DNA of 64,000 nucleotides from a virus. The stretch is from positions 1 through 64,000 of the IMG/VR virus record IMGVR_UViG_3300039210_000244; one strand, given 5' to 3'. Within the stretch, counting starts at the first letter, position 1. Each line of letters starts with the position of its first letter. Made by a program: the position numbers and the translations under genes. Of this stretch, positions 16,328 through 22,399 are shown piece by piece. Under the pieces are notes generated by a model. It did not search any database. It saw nothing but the letters and a program-made list of their open reading frames with translations, and was not told the origin of the DNA.

Positions 16328-16627
16328 TCACGGTTTGAGTGCCGCGAGTAGGCGGCGGAAGATTCCGGGGCGCTTACGGTTTTGCGCCGCTTGCGACGAC
16401 GCATAGATGGGGTTCTGGCGGATCGCGACGAAGCCGTGCGTTTCGCAGAGCTGCCCCAGGTGCTTGCCGCGTCCGCTGAGTTTCCAGCGTGTGAGCGAGC
16501 CGCAGACTGGGCAGGTTGTCGGCCACGTAGTCGGAGCCGAACTAGACGCCACACCCAATTCGGGGGCGCGTCCGTCGCAGGCTCCGGCGGGAGTCACAGG
16601 AAGAGAAGGAAGGGTTGCAGTGCTCAT
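16328..16627 (-). CDS. Cassette 1 gene: zinc-ribbon protein
   Basis: 99 aa. The start lies in the loop of attC1, so residues about 20-33 (APELGVASSSAP) are encoded by the attC L''/R'' arm. The body holds a zinc-ribbon-like pair CPVCG...LCETHG and a basic C-terminus (NRKRPGIFRRLLAALKP). The stop is 2 bp from the attI core. Function unknown; zinc binding is inferred. Confidence 0.65.
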   Translation of the reverse strand: MSTATLPSLPVTPAGACDGRAPELGVASSSAPTTWPTTCPVCGSLTRWKLSGRGKHLGQLCETHGFVAIRQNPIYASSQAAQNRKRPGIFRRLLAALKP

Positions 16628-16668
16628 AAAGTTTTCAGGCCCCCGAATTGGTGATCTTGGTGTTCGGC
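16536..16668 (+). repeat. attC1
   Basis: R'' GCCGAAC (16536-16542), L'' CACCCAATTCGGGGGC (to 16567), 71-nt loop, L' GCCCCCGAATTGGTG (16639-16653), R' GTTCGGC (16662-16668). L'' and L' pair with one unpaired base, as in attC sites. Confidence 0.85.
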
Positions 16669-16958
16669 AAAACGAAGACGCCCGGCCTTACGCGGACAAG
16701 CAGCCTGCGTTTCACCATTGTTGAGAGGGTCGCGCCGACGTGTTTTCCGGCGTTGCAGTAGATATTTCTCCCGATGAGTTCTACCGCGGCTTCGAGTGTG
16801 ATTTTCCCGCAGATGTGGCAGTGTTCGATTACGGCTTTTTGCTTCGGCGAGAGTCGCACCGCCGAACCAGACGCCAGAGCACAACGCGCCAGCGTGGCCC
16901 GTTTTTCGGGAGTGGCTTCAACGCTCAACATCTCCAGTTGTTCAGGCGCGTGGCTCAT
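16635..16958 (-). CDS. Cassette 2 gene: winged-helix-like protein
   Basis: 107 aa. It starts in the L' arm of attC2 and its attC-encoded segment reads ARCALASGSAVRLSP. The core (SPKQKAVIEHCHICGKITLEAAVELIG...HVGATLSTMVKRRLLVRVRPGVFVLP) looks like a winged helix-turn-helix with a two-strand wing. The last residues (NTKITNSGA) and the stop are encoded by the attC1 arm of the neighbouring cassette, so the ORF crosses the recombination point. Probable small DNA-binding regulator. Confidence 0.65.
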   Translation of the reverse strand: MSHAPEQLEMLSVEATPEKRATLARCALASGSAVRLSPKQKAVIEHCHICGKITLEAAVELIGRNIYCNAGKHVGATLSTMVKRRLLVRVRPGVFVLPNTKITNSGA

Positions 16959-16972
16959 CTTAGGTGTTAGGC
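16862..16972 (+). repeat. attC2
   Basis: R'' GCCGAAC (16862-16868), L'' AGAGCACAACGCGCC (about 16875-16892), L' AGGCGCGTGGCTC (16944-16955), R' GTTAGGC (16966-16972), a perfect GTTRRRY core. Confidence 0.8.
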
Positions 16973-16976
16973 ACGA

Positions 16977-17267
16977 TCAATTGAAGCCCTCGATGTAGTG
17001 GCGCATTTGAACGGGCGAAGAAAGCAGACCGGCCATGAGCTGCATCATGCCGAGCTGGATGCCCACGTGTCCCTCGGTATCGGGGTGCTTCCCAAGGTCG
17101 CTGGCCATGCTCGCGAAGGCTTGGTTTACGTCTCCCATGTCGCAGTATTCGAGGGCGCGTTTCTTGCACCACGCTAGATGCTCGGCGCGTGAAGACGGAG
17201 CCGAACCATGTGCTAGAGAGGAACGCCCACTATCGGGGCCTTCGATTGAGTCTGTTGGATTTTTCAT
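16977..17267 (-). CDS. Cassette 3 gene: hypothetical protein
   Basis: 96 aa. Start in the attC3 loop; attC-encoded segment SSLAHGSAPSS. The body is helical (RAEHLAWCKKRALEYCDMGDVNQAFASMASDLGKH...GIQLGMMQLMAGLLSSPVQMRHYIEGF) and resembles helical proteins that recur in phage and integron cassettes, without assigned role. The stop is just before the attC2 R' box, so the ORF stays within its own cassette. Confidence 0.65.
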   Translation of the reverse strand: MKNPTDSIEGPDSGRSSLAHGSAPSSRAEHLAWCKKRALEYCDMGDVNQAFASMASDLGKHPDTEGHVGIQLGMMQLMAGLLSSPVQMRHYIEGFN

Positions 17268-17324
17268 GTTGGTTTTGGTTACTGAGATTTTTCCCGGTGG
17301 GCGTCCCTCACCACGCCGTTCGCC
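17200..17324 (+). repeat. attC3
   Basis: R'' GCCGAAC (17200-17206), L'' GAGAGGAACGCCCAC (about 17215-17230), L' GGTGGGCGTCCCTC (17296-17309), R' GTTCGCC (17318-17324). The left half closely resembles the isolated half site at 22162-22191. Confidence 0.8.
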
Positions 17325-17632
17325 AAAGCTATTTTACGATGGTGCTCGCACGGCGCACTTTCAGGGCAGCAATCCGTGATCCCGATGCGGCGACCTTCCG
17401 CGTTCAGGCATGGCCCTAGCCAAACTCGTTCGCCGTCGTAGTTTGTTATCACCATGTCCACGTTCCAACTGAGTGCCTTTAGTAGCAGCTCCGCCTCTCT
17501 GGTTGTGGGCTGGTCCCTGTCGAGCGATTCCCGAAGAGAACGCAGAGGCGAACCAGCGATTACAGACAACGACCCGCACTGTCCGGCTGGCGAAGGGTCA
17601 GCGTTGGCGGGAGTTTGGATTTCAGGTTTCAT
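17279..17632 (-). CDS. Cassette 4 gene: hypothetical protein with zinc-like Cys/His
   Basis: 117 aa. Start in the attC4 loop; attC-encoded GSLSVIAGSPL. The body includes EAELLLKALSWNVDMVITNYDGERVWLGPCLNAEGR and TDCCPESAPCEHHRK, a Cys/His cluster that could bind zinc. The C-terminus (ANGVVRDAHREKSQ) and stop are encoded by attC3. Function unknown. Its ATG overlaps the stop of the cassette 5 gene. Confidence 0.6.
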   Translation of the reverse strand: MKPEIQTPANADPSPAGQCGSLSVIAGSPLRSLRESLDRDQPTTREAELLLKALSWNVDMVITNYDGERVWLGPCLNAEGRRIGITDCCPESAPCEHHRKIALANGVVRDAHREKSQ

Positions 17633-17677
17633 GGTTTGAGTGGTTCGGCGGGTCGTGTCTGACTCGCGCCGTTAGCC
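17547..17677 (+). repeat. attC4
   Basis: R'' GGCGAAC (17547-17553), L'' CAGACAACGACCCGC (17563-17577), L' GCGGGTCGTGTCTG (17648-17661), R' GTTAGCC (17671-17677). The arms pair perfectly except for one extrahelical base in L''. Confidence 0.88.
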
Positions 17678-18015
17678 AGAAGGGCGTTTCCGAGCTTGTC
17701 GTAAGCGTAGCGCAGCTCCCGCACGGCGTCGCCAGATAGCCCGACCTTGCCTTGCTGAGCAGCATGTAGGTGGTCGAAGTCGAACCATGCGCGGGCTTCG
17801 CCTATCGTGTTACGCAGGCATGCGTCTTCGTAGCCCTCCGGAGAGCACCGCATCTTCACGCACGTCCATCCCTTGCGCCGAGCCTGTCGCCATTTCATGT
17901 CGCTGAGCCACGCATCGAAAGCGGTGATGCATTCGGCGCGGGTTGGGCGCATTAAGAAGGGGCAGTGACCGCCTTCGGGGGTCGCGATGACCCACATTAC
18001 ATAAGGGAATTTCAT
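17629..18015 (-). CDS. Cassette 5 gene: hypothetical protein
   Basis: 128 aa. Unlike the others, its ATG lies just outside its attC (attC5 begins at 18027), so it has no attC-encoded N-terminus. Sequence MKFPYVMWVIATPEGGHCPFL, a conserved-looking ECITAFDAWLSDMKWRQARRKGW and SGDAVRELRYAYDKLGNALLANG. The C-terminus (ANGASQTRPAEPLKP) is encoded by attC4, and its stop overlaps the cassette 4 start (ATGA). No family recognised. Confidence 0.65.
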   Translation of the reverse strand: MKFPYVMWVIATPEGGHCPFLMRPTRAECITAFDAWLSDMKWRQARRKGWTCVKMRCSPEGYEDACLRNTIGEARAWFDFDHLHAAQQGKVGLSGDAVRELRYAYDKLGNALLANGASQTRPAEPLKP

Positions 18016-18026
18016 AGATTTTCAGA

Positions 18027-18112
18027 GGCTAACCAGCCATCAGAGCCAACGCCGACAATCGTCAGGGATAGATTAGGCATTGGGGCGGCGTGGCTCACCG
18101 TGACCGTTCGGC
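18027..18112 (+). repeat. attC5 (short)
   Basis: R'' GGCTAAC (18027-18033), L'' CAGAGCCAACGCCGAC (18041-18055), L' GCGGCGTGGCTC (18085-18096), R' GTTCGGC (18106-18112). At 86 bp it is the shortest site; its loop lacks a start codon but holds the stop of the cassette 6 gene. Confidence 0.8.
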
Positions 18113-18468
18113 GAAGGTGAGCCGTGAGGATCGTAGGCGTTGCAGTGAGGGCATCGTTCGGTGAAGGTGCGCGGCTCCATTTCGACCGCGCCCGCGCAGT
18201 TCCAGCAGTCGCGGCAGTCTATGCTAGCGACTGCACGCGCATAAGCTGCGCGAAGAGGTTTCTCGCGGAAGTCGCGGCAGAGTTGCCGGACCTCGACTGA
18301 TTCATGCGCCAGTTCGCGCTCGAACAGATGTGCGATTTTCGCGATTCGGCGTGGGTGGTTGAGCGGAATATTGTCGCGACCGCGCGGCATTACCGGAGCC
18401 GAACCAGTTGCCAGAGCCAACGTCTCTGCCGGCCCGTCCTTTTTCGATTGGTTTTCTTGAGTGCTCAT
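18073..18468 (-). CDS. Cassette 6 gene: zinc-ribbon-like protein
   Basis: 131 aa. Start in the attC6 loop; attC-encoded ETLALATGSAPV. The C-terminal part has two Cys pairs (DCRDCWNCAGAVEM and ERCPHCNAYD) typical of a small zinc ribbon; the middle is helical with REKPLRAAYARAVASI. The last residues (NGHGEPRRPNA) and stop are encoded by attC5. Function unknown; nucleic acid or protein binding is possible. Confidence 0.65.
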   Translation of the reverse strand: MSTQENQSKKDGPAETLALATGSAPVMPRGRDNIPLNHPRRIAKIAHLFERELAHESVEVRQLCRDFREKPLRAAYARAVASIDCRDCWNCAGAVEMEPRTFTERCPHCNAYDPHGSPSPNGHGEPRRPNA

Positions 18469-18516
18469 AGTTGAGAGTTTTTCGCGGCAGAGCCGTTGCT
18501 CATCGTGGTGTTCGCA
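18398..18516 (+). repeat. attC6
   Basis: R'' GCCGAAC (18398-18404), L'' CAGAGCCAACGTCTCTGCCG (18412-18431), L' CGGCAGAGCCGTTGCTC (18485-18501), R' GTTCGCA (18510-18516). Long paired arms with one base missing opposite L''. Confidence 0.85.
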
Positions 18517-18905
18517 GAATCAATCACGTCGCGCATGAGTCGGTAAGTTTTCGGTGCGTTGTAAGCCTTGCACCAGTCGAGTCCGACTTCGTTCAAGAAC
18601 GCCTGCTCGATTTCATTCCAGCGGGCTATCAGCGCGGCCCACACTTTCGACGCCACGGCGATTTTCGGGAAAGCGTCACGTACTGCAGGCGCAGCCTTGA
18701 GCAGCAGCAGGCAGCGGTTCAGGTCGTCGGGGTCGTGTGGGTAGTTGATGCGTTCCGGCGTTGAGCCGAGCGCGATCATGGCCATCGTTTTTGACGAGAG
18801 GCCGACGCGCCCGTTTGCGAGCCAGTCTAAGACACGCGAACCAGTCGCGACAGACAACGATCCGCCACTGTCCGTTTTCGTGGAGTTTTCAGTTGGATTA
18901 TTCAT
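18465..18905 (-). CDS. Cassette 7 gene: hypothetical helical protein
   Basis: 146 aa. Start in the attC7 loop; attC-encoded GGSLSVATGSRV. The body (GRVGLSSKTMAMIALGSTPERINYPHDPDDLNRCLLLLKAAPAVRD, then WAALIARWNEIEQAFLNEVG) resembles a group of phage and prophage hypothetical proteins of similar size. The C-terminus (NTTMSNGSAAKNSQL) is encoded by attC6 and the stop overlaps the cassette 6 ATG. Function unknown. Confidence 0.68.
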   Translation of the reverse strand: MNNPTENSTKTDSGGSLSVATGSRVLDWLANGRVGLSSKTMAMIALGSTPERINYPHDPDDLNRCLLLLKAAPAVRDAFPKIAVASKVWAALIARWNEIEQAFLNEVGLDWCKAYNAPKTYRLMRDVIDSANTTMSNGSAAKNSQL

Positions 18906-18948
18906 GTTTGGAAATTTGGGCGGATCGCGTCTGCCCTAGGTGTTAGGC
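18835..18948 (+). repeat. attC7
   Basis: R'' CGCGAAC (18835-18841), L'' CAGACAACGATCCGCC (18851-18866), L' GGCGGATCGCGTCTG (18919-18933), R' GTTAGGC (18942-18948). Last site of the array; the stop of gene 18936-19427 lies between L' and R'. Confidence 0.88.
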
Positions 18949-19427
18949 TTTCTTTCGCTTGGGCAAAACGGGGTCATTTCATGCACGCTAAGAGCCTCCG
19001 TCCGTGGTTTGCCGCGAATCATTCCGCAGGACCACACCGAAGCATCTCCCTCGGGGTCGAGTTGTTCGATAAGCCAGCAAAGGCCTTTCGCAGCCTTCAC
19101 AGCACGCGCGTCGCGACGGGCCTGCATCGCGGCTTTCTTTTCGAGCCGATCGCTCTCGTCTTGCGCCATTTTGGCCAGCATCTCAGAGACGCCTAGGGCG
19201 AAGATCGCGGCCTGTGCCGGGAAGTCCTTCCCGAGTTTTGCGAGGTGTTCCCATGCCTTTTTTGGCTGCTCACCGTAATAGAGCTTGGTCCACATCGGAT
19301 GATCCTTCGTTTTCGAGATCGAATCCAGGCTGGCGATATTGTGCTGCGCCATGATGGCCGCGCGTTCATCGTCGGACATTGGGATCTCGCAGCGGTGTTC
19401 AAGCAGGAGTTTTGACAGGGTGCTCAT
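18936..19427 (-). CDS. Hypothetical protein upstream of the cassette array
   Basis: 163 aa. Not recognised. The middle is Ala/Lys/Arg-rich and helical (SEMLAKMAQDESDRLEKKAAMQARRDARAVKAAKGL). The C-terminal segment CWLIEQLDPEGDASVWSCGMIRGKP is more globular. The gene has promoter P4 and a GAACCCGAAACGAC leader directly before its ATG. Its last codons run into attC7, so it lies half outside the integron and probably delivers transcription to the cassettes. Confidence 0.65.
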   Translation of the reverse strand: MSTLSKLLLEHRCEIPMSDDERAAIMAQHNIASLDSISKTKDHPMWTKLYYGEQPKKAWEHLAKLGKDFPAQAAIFALGVSEMLAKMAQDESDRLEKKAAMQARRDARAVKAAKGLCWLIEQLDPEGDASVWSCGMIRGKPRTEALSVHEMTPFCPSERKPNT

Positions 19428-19463
19428 GTCGTTTCGGGTTCGGGTTAAACTGACTACCCGAAT

Positions 19464-19497
19464 AAACTATTCGAACGCACGATAAAAGTAAAGATAA
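19464..19497 (-). promoter_or_regulatory. Phage promoter P4 (TTTACT-17-TAGTTT) feeding the cassettes
   Basis: Leftward: TTTTTTATC then TTTACT (19492-19487), 17-bp spacer, TAGTTT (19469-19464). No terminator is visible between it and intI, so it probably transcribes gene 18936-19427, all seven cassettes, intI and the phosphoesterase. Confidence 0.7.
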
Positions 19498-19522
19498 AAA
19501 AGACGGTTTGTTTTGTAAATCT

Positions 19523-20014
19523 CTACGCTGATGCCTTGAAAAACCCAAGCATCCCGGTGCACGCGACGAACGGCAGCGGCCGGATCTCGTCTAGGACATA
19601 GCCGTATTCGCCCATGAACCACGGGCTGGAACTTCCAGTAACGCATGCGCCGAGCTTCGCCATGCCGGTGATCCCGCCGAGCTCATAGCTGTCGAACCGT
19701 TTCGACGCGAACACGTCCGCCACCGACTGTGGCAGCCGGCCGAGACCGATGCCGCGTTGAATCACCTCCATCGCGCAGTCGAATGCTTCGGCGGTCATCT
19801 TCGCTTTCGAGGCATGAACGAGAAACCATGTCCGCCGGTGCGACCGCCGGCTTCGGTTCTCGATGTTTTTGCACTCCTGCTTGCGCTTGTCCGGATCGGT
19901 GAGATCAGGCCGCGTGATCAGGAACGCCCACGGCTGCTTAATAGCGAGGGCAGGGAAGAGGCGCATGTAATGGCGAGTGTCTGAGTCGGTCATGGCTTTA
20001 ACGTTCGCGTTCAT
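19523..20014 (-). CDS. ASCH/PUA-like domain protein
   Basis: 163 aa from the ATG 20014, which overlaps the stop of the DUF5131 gene; a longer frame to 20143 would read through that gene and is rejected. FPALAIKQPWAFLITR and CKNIENRSRRSHRRTWFLVHASK are typical of ASCH-fold proteins (PUA superfamily) that bind RNA or modified bases. Phage members have unknown substrates. It is translationally coupled to the DUF5131 gene, suggesting a joint function. Confidence 0.75.
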   Translation of the reverse strand: MNANVKAMTDSDTRHYMRLFPALAIKQPWAFLITRPDLTDPDKRKQECKNIENRSRRSHRRTWFLVHASKAKMTAEAFDCAMEVIQRGIGLGRLPQSVADVFASKRFDSYELGGITGMAKLGACVTGSSSPWFMGEYGYVLDEIRPLPFVACTGMLGFFKASA

Positions 20015-21039
20015 GCTGTCGGGTAGCCGTTGTGTTCGACGCCATCGAGCAATCGGCCGGCAGCGGCTTTGCCGACTCGCGCCATGTATGTCTGCGTTTT
20101 GTCCATGTTCTGAAACAGATACCACTCCGGATTGATGGGGCACTTCGTTGATAGGTCGTGCGTGAATTCTACTCGGTTGTCATCGAGGACTTTCACGGGC
20201 GCCCACTCTCCCCATTGTTTATAAAGAAAAGGCACGCCCGCAGCAGAGCACTGATTGCGCAGCGATATTGCCCATGTCGGATGCATCGGACGCGCGTTAG
20301 GTCCAGACTCGCCGCCGCAAATTACCCAATGGATTCCAGTGAGGGCTTTTTTCCCAAGCTGCGCAACCGCGTCGGAACGCTTCGTTACGTTCGAGAATTC
20401 CAGCGGCCCGAGCAACGGCTCGCACGAAAGAAATCGCACGACGGCCGGAATTGCGAGCAGCGATGGGATTCGCTCGTCGGCACGTTGCCGGTCTTCGACT
20501 GACGTTCCGATCCACACGTTAGCGGGCGGCTCAGGATCGACATTTATGAGTGCACCATCAGCCTTCTGGCCGATCCATGCGAAAATCCAGTTCTCAAGAT
20601 CCATCCGACCTACGCAGCTCTCCATCGCTGCGAGCAAACGCGGACGGAAATTCTCCGGACGCTTCGTGAGCAGCAGCCAATCGAGGTGCTGGCATTTGCG
20701 GATGAGATCAAGCAAGTCAGCCAGCCAATCAAGCGGAACCTCGTCGTCCAACCAGTCGGAGAGCGATGCGCAGAAGACGCGTGGACGACGTTTTTTCGCG
20801 TCTCCCTTTTCAGCCCACCGAAGGCAGTCGGCTTCGGCGTTTCGACTCCATCGGATAGGCTCTTTCCAATTCGCAGCGGATGTGCGCGAGCGCGGATTGC
20901 CCTTGCCCCATTTTACGCGGCCATAGCGCGCGTCCATCAGCGTTTCGGCATAGCAGTGCGCACAGCCGGGTGAAACCTTTGTGCAACCGATCCACGGATT
21001 AAACGTGTGATCGGTCCACTCGATTTTTGAGTTTTCCAT
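20011..21039 (-). CDS. DUF5131 (phage Gp37/Gp68 family) protein
   Basis: 342 aa. The N-terminus IEWTDHTFNPWIGCTKVSPGCAHCYAE is the hallmark of the Gp37/Gp68 family, with a radical-SAM-like three-Cys arrangement (C...C..C). Further family features: CASLSDWLDDEVP, WLLLTKRPENF, VWIGTSVEDRQRADERIPSLL, FLSCEPLLGPL, WVICGGESGPNARPM and FLYKQWGEW. The biochemical role is unproven; a nucleic acid modification activity has been supposed. The start is set by the GAACCGAACCCGAA leader. Confidence 0.9.
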   Translation of the reverse strand: MENSKIEWTDHTFNPWIGCTKVSPGCAHCYAETLMDARYGRVKWGKGNPRSRTSAANWKEPIRWSRNAEADCLRWAEKGDAKKRRPRVFCASLSDWLDDEVPLDWLADLLDLIRKCQHLDWLLLTKRPENFRPRLLAAMESCVGRMDLENWIFAWIGQKADGALINVDPEPPANVWIGTSVEDRQRADERIPSLLAIPAVVRFLSCEPLLGPLEFSNVTKRSDAVAQLGKKALTGIHWVICGGESGPNARPMHPTWAISLRNQCSAAGVPFLYKQWGEWAPVKVLDDNRVEFTHDLSTKCPINPEWYLFQNMDKTQTYMARVGKAAAGRLLDGVEHNGYPTA

Positions 21040-21087
21040 AATTCGGGTTCGGTTCAGGGTGTTGGATAGAGCGGGCGACCTTGGCGA

Positions 21088-21489
21088 TCAGCGCGGTGTT
21101 CCCGAAACCGGATCGGGGAGCAGCTCGGCGAGATCGATGCCGCGCTGTAGTCCGGCAACGTACCCGTCGAAATACTTCGTCACAACTTCCGGGAAGGTCG
21201 GATATCCGAGGACAAACCGATCCAATTCGGCGATGTCGATCGCGCGACGGAGGCTGGCTATGAGTTCCGCCTTGGTGATCGGAACGAATGGCGCTGGCGA
21301 CACCGCCACTACCGGGACAATCACGGCTGGCGCGGCGGTGATGACGGCCTTGGGAGCCAGATTGACGGGTGCAGGCGGGATGATTTTAGGCGGCGCATAG
21401 CCGCGGTATTGGGTGAACGGAGCCGCGCCACAGACGACGGCAGCGATCAGGAACAGGACTGACAGGATGGTGTACTTTATCGGTTTCAT
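21088..21489 (-). CDS. Secreted or membrane-anchored Pro-rich protein
   Basis: 133 aa. Start ATG 21489; upstream in-frame codons are leader repeats. An N-terminal signal or anchor helix (MKPIKYTILSVLFLIAAVVCGAA) is followed by a Pro/Ala/Val-rich stretch (APPKIIPPAPVNLAPKAVITAAPAVIVP) and a helical C-terminus. Periplasm-facing. Function unknown; its place near the small membrane genes could mean lysis or envelope modification, but nothing in the sequence proves it. Confidence 0.6.
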   Translation of the reverse strand: MKPIKYTILSVLFLIAAVVCGAAPFTQYRGYAPPKIIPPAPVNLAPKAVITAAPAVIVPVVAVSPAPFVPITKAELIASLRRAIDIAELDRFVLGYPTFPEVVTKYFDGYVAGLQRGIDLAELLPDPVSGTPR

Positions 21490-21525
21490 TTTCGTTTCAG
21501 GTTCAGGTTTCGTTGCTGACAAAAA

Positions 21526-21729
21526 TTAGAATAGCTCAGGCTCACTCTGCGCGGCCTTCACCGCGGCGATTATCCCCATCACATCATTGATGTTTGGATT
21601 CGTGAGGCGGGCGGACTGTTTCGAGCCGTTCGGAAAGTGCAGAGTAAACACGCCGTCCTCGCGCGTGACGCTATCGACGCCGGAGGCTTCGCACTGCGCG
21701 AACGACGGATGCATCGTGAGCACGTTCAT
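21526..21729 (-). CDS. Small protein, 67 aa
   Basis: The ATG at 21729 overlaps the stop of the upstream 62-aa gene (ATGA). MNVLTMHPSFAQCEASGVDSVTREDGVFTLHFPNGSKQSARL reads as a small beta-hairpin domain followed by a helix (INDVMGIIAAVKAAQ). No family recognised. Confidence 0.6.
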   Translation of the reverse strand: MNVLTMHPSFAQCEASGVDSVTREDGVFTLHFPNGSKQSARLTNPNINDVMGIIAAVKAAQSEPELF

Positions 21730-21914
21730 GCCGCGGCCTTGCTTGATAGATCGATCTGGTATGCCAGTTCGTCGATCAACTCCTGTGCGTACTGTGTCTG
21801 CCATGCGCGGTCGATCGGATCATCGATCAGCTCGGCTACCGCCAGATCCGCGCGCAACATCGCGAGATCGTTCTGGAGGTGCTGCAATTGCTGGCGGTCG
21901 ATTCGGGTGATCAT
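21726..21914 (-). CDS. Small helical protein, 62 aa
   Basis: Starts MITRIDRQQLQHLQNDLAMLRADLAVAELIDDPIDRAWQ; a helical hairpin with heptad-like spacing, likely oligomeric. It overlaps the following gene by ATGA. No function recognised. Confidence 0.6.
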   Translation of the reverse strand: MITRIDRQQLQHLQNDLAMLRADLAVAELIDDPIDRAWQTQYAQELIDELAYQIDLSSKAAA

Positions 21915-21935
21915 GTTCGTGGCGGTTCAGCGAAG

Positions 21936-22292
21936 TCACTTGATGACCTCGATTATCATGGTACCGCGAATCTCCACGAGCAGGCCGGTTTTCTCGTCCT
22001 CGAAGTAGCAGCCGTCACCCTGCACGTCGGTCACGGCTCCGGTTGTCGTCCAAGATTCGATCGGATTTCCGCTGTTTCCGTAGAGCGTGATCTTGTGCCG
22101 CTTTCCCAGCGCATTGAAGGACGCCACTTCCGCGTCAGTGCAGGCAGCGAGAAAGAGCAGAGCCAAACCAGCCACTAGAGCCAACGCCCACAGTCGGGGG
22201 CTTCGGCGATTGGCGGCGCGGATGATTCGGCTGTAAGCCATCCTCAGTTCGGGGATGGCGGACACTGCAACTGTCATGTTTTTCGTGCTCAT
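21936..22292 (-). CDS. Phage lipoprotein
   Basis: 118 aa. An unusually long N-terminal region ends in a hydrophobic segment and lipobox (LLFLAAC, residues about 45-51). The mature part FNALGKRHKITLYGNSGNPIESWTTTGAVTDVQGDGCYFEDEKTGLLVEIRGTMIIEVIK matches a small periplasmic lipoprotein type seen in many phages, of unknown function. The DNA for RRSPRLWALALVAGL is homologous to the left half of attC3 in the integron, so part of the signal sequence seems derived from an attC fragment. Promoter P5 and a CCCGAAACGAC leader precede it. Confidence 0.75.
   Translation of the reverse strand: MSTKNMTVAVSAIPELRMAYSRIIRAANRRSPRLWALALVAGLALLFLAACTDAEVASFNALGKRHKITLYGNSGNPIESWTTTGAVTDVQGDGCYFEDEKTGLLVEIRGTMIIEVIK
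22162..22191 (+). repeat. Isolated half attC (R'' and L'' only)
   Basis: GCCAAAC (22162-22168), a short spacer, then CTAGAGCCAACGCCCAC (22175-22191), continuing with GTCGGGGGCTTCG as in attC3. No matching L'/R' arm is found in the following 200 bp. It lies in the coding region for the lipoprotein signal sequence. Confidence 0.6.
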
Positions 22293-22327
22293 GTCGTTTC
22301 GGGTTCTGGTTGCTGACTGACACGAAC

Positions 22328-22361
22328 AAACTACCCGTTACATCGTTAGATGTAAATATAA
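22328..22361 (-). promoter_or_regulatory. Phage promoter P5 (TTTACA-17-TAGTTT)
   Basis: Leftward: AATTATTATA then TTTACA (22356-22351), 17-bp spacer, TAGTTT (22333-22328). It drives the lipoprotein, the two small genes and probably 21088-21489. Confidence 0.68.
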
Positions 22362-22399
22362 TAATTTAACCAGGAGCGAAATAATTCGCTCACCGCCGA

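Larger units (their letters stand above)
16320..18948 (+). mobile_element. Integron cassette array: seven cassettes between attI and attC7
   Basis: Seven attC-like sites follow intI in head-to-tail order. Taking the cut as G^TT in each R' box, the cassettes are 16321-16662, 16663-16966, 16967-17318, 17319-17671, 17672-18106, 18107-18510 and 18511-18942 (342, 304, 352, 353, 435, 404 and 432 bp). attC orientation relative to intI is canonical (R' distal), but every cassette ORF is on the minus strand, pointing to intI. Transcription probably enters from promoter P4 at 19464-19497 through gene 18936-19427. Cassette genes are small and mostly without known family, as usual for integrons. Confidence 0.9.

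Noticed and set aside
18069-18077. GATTAGGC inside attC5 that looks like an R' core directly after L''
   Set aside because: No L' arm complementary to L'' precedes it; the better pair is GGCGTGGCTC (18087-18096) with GTTCGGC at 18106-18112, giving the same architecture as the other sites.
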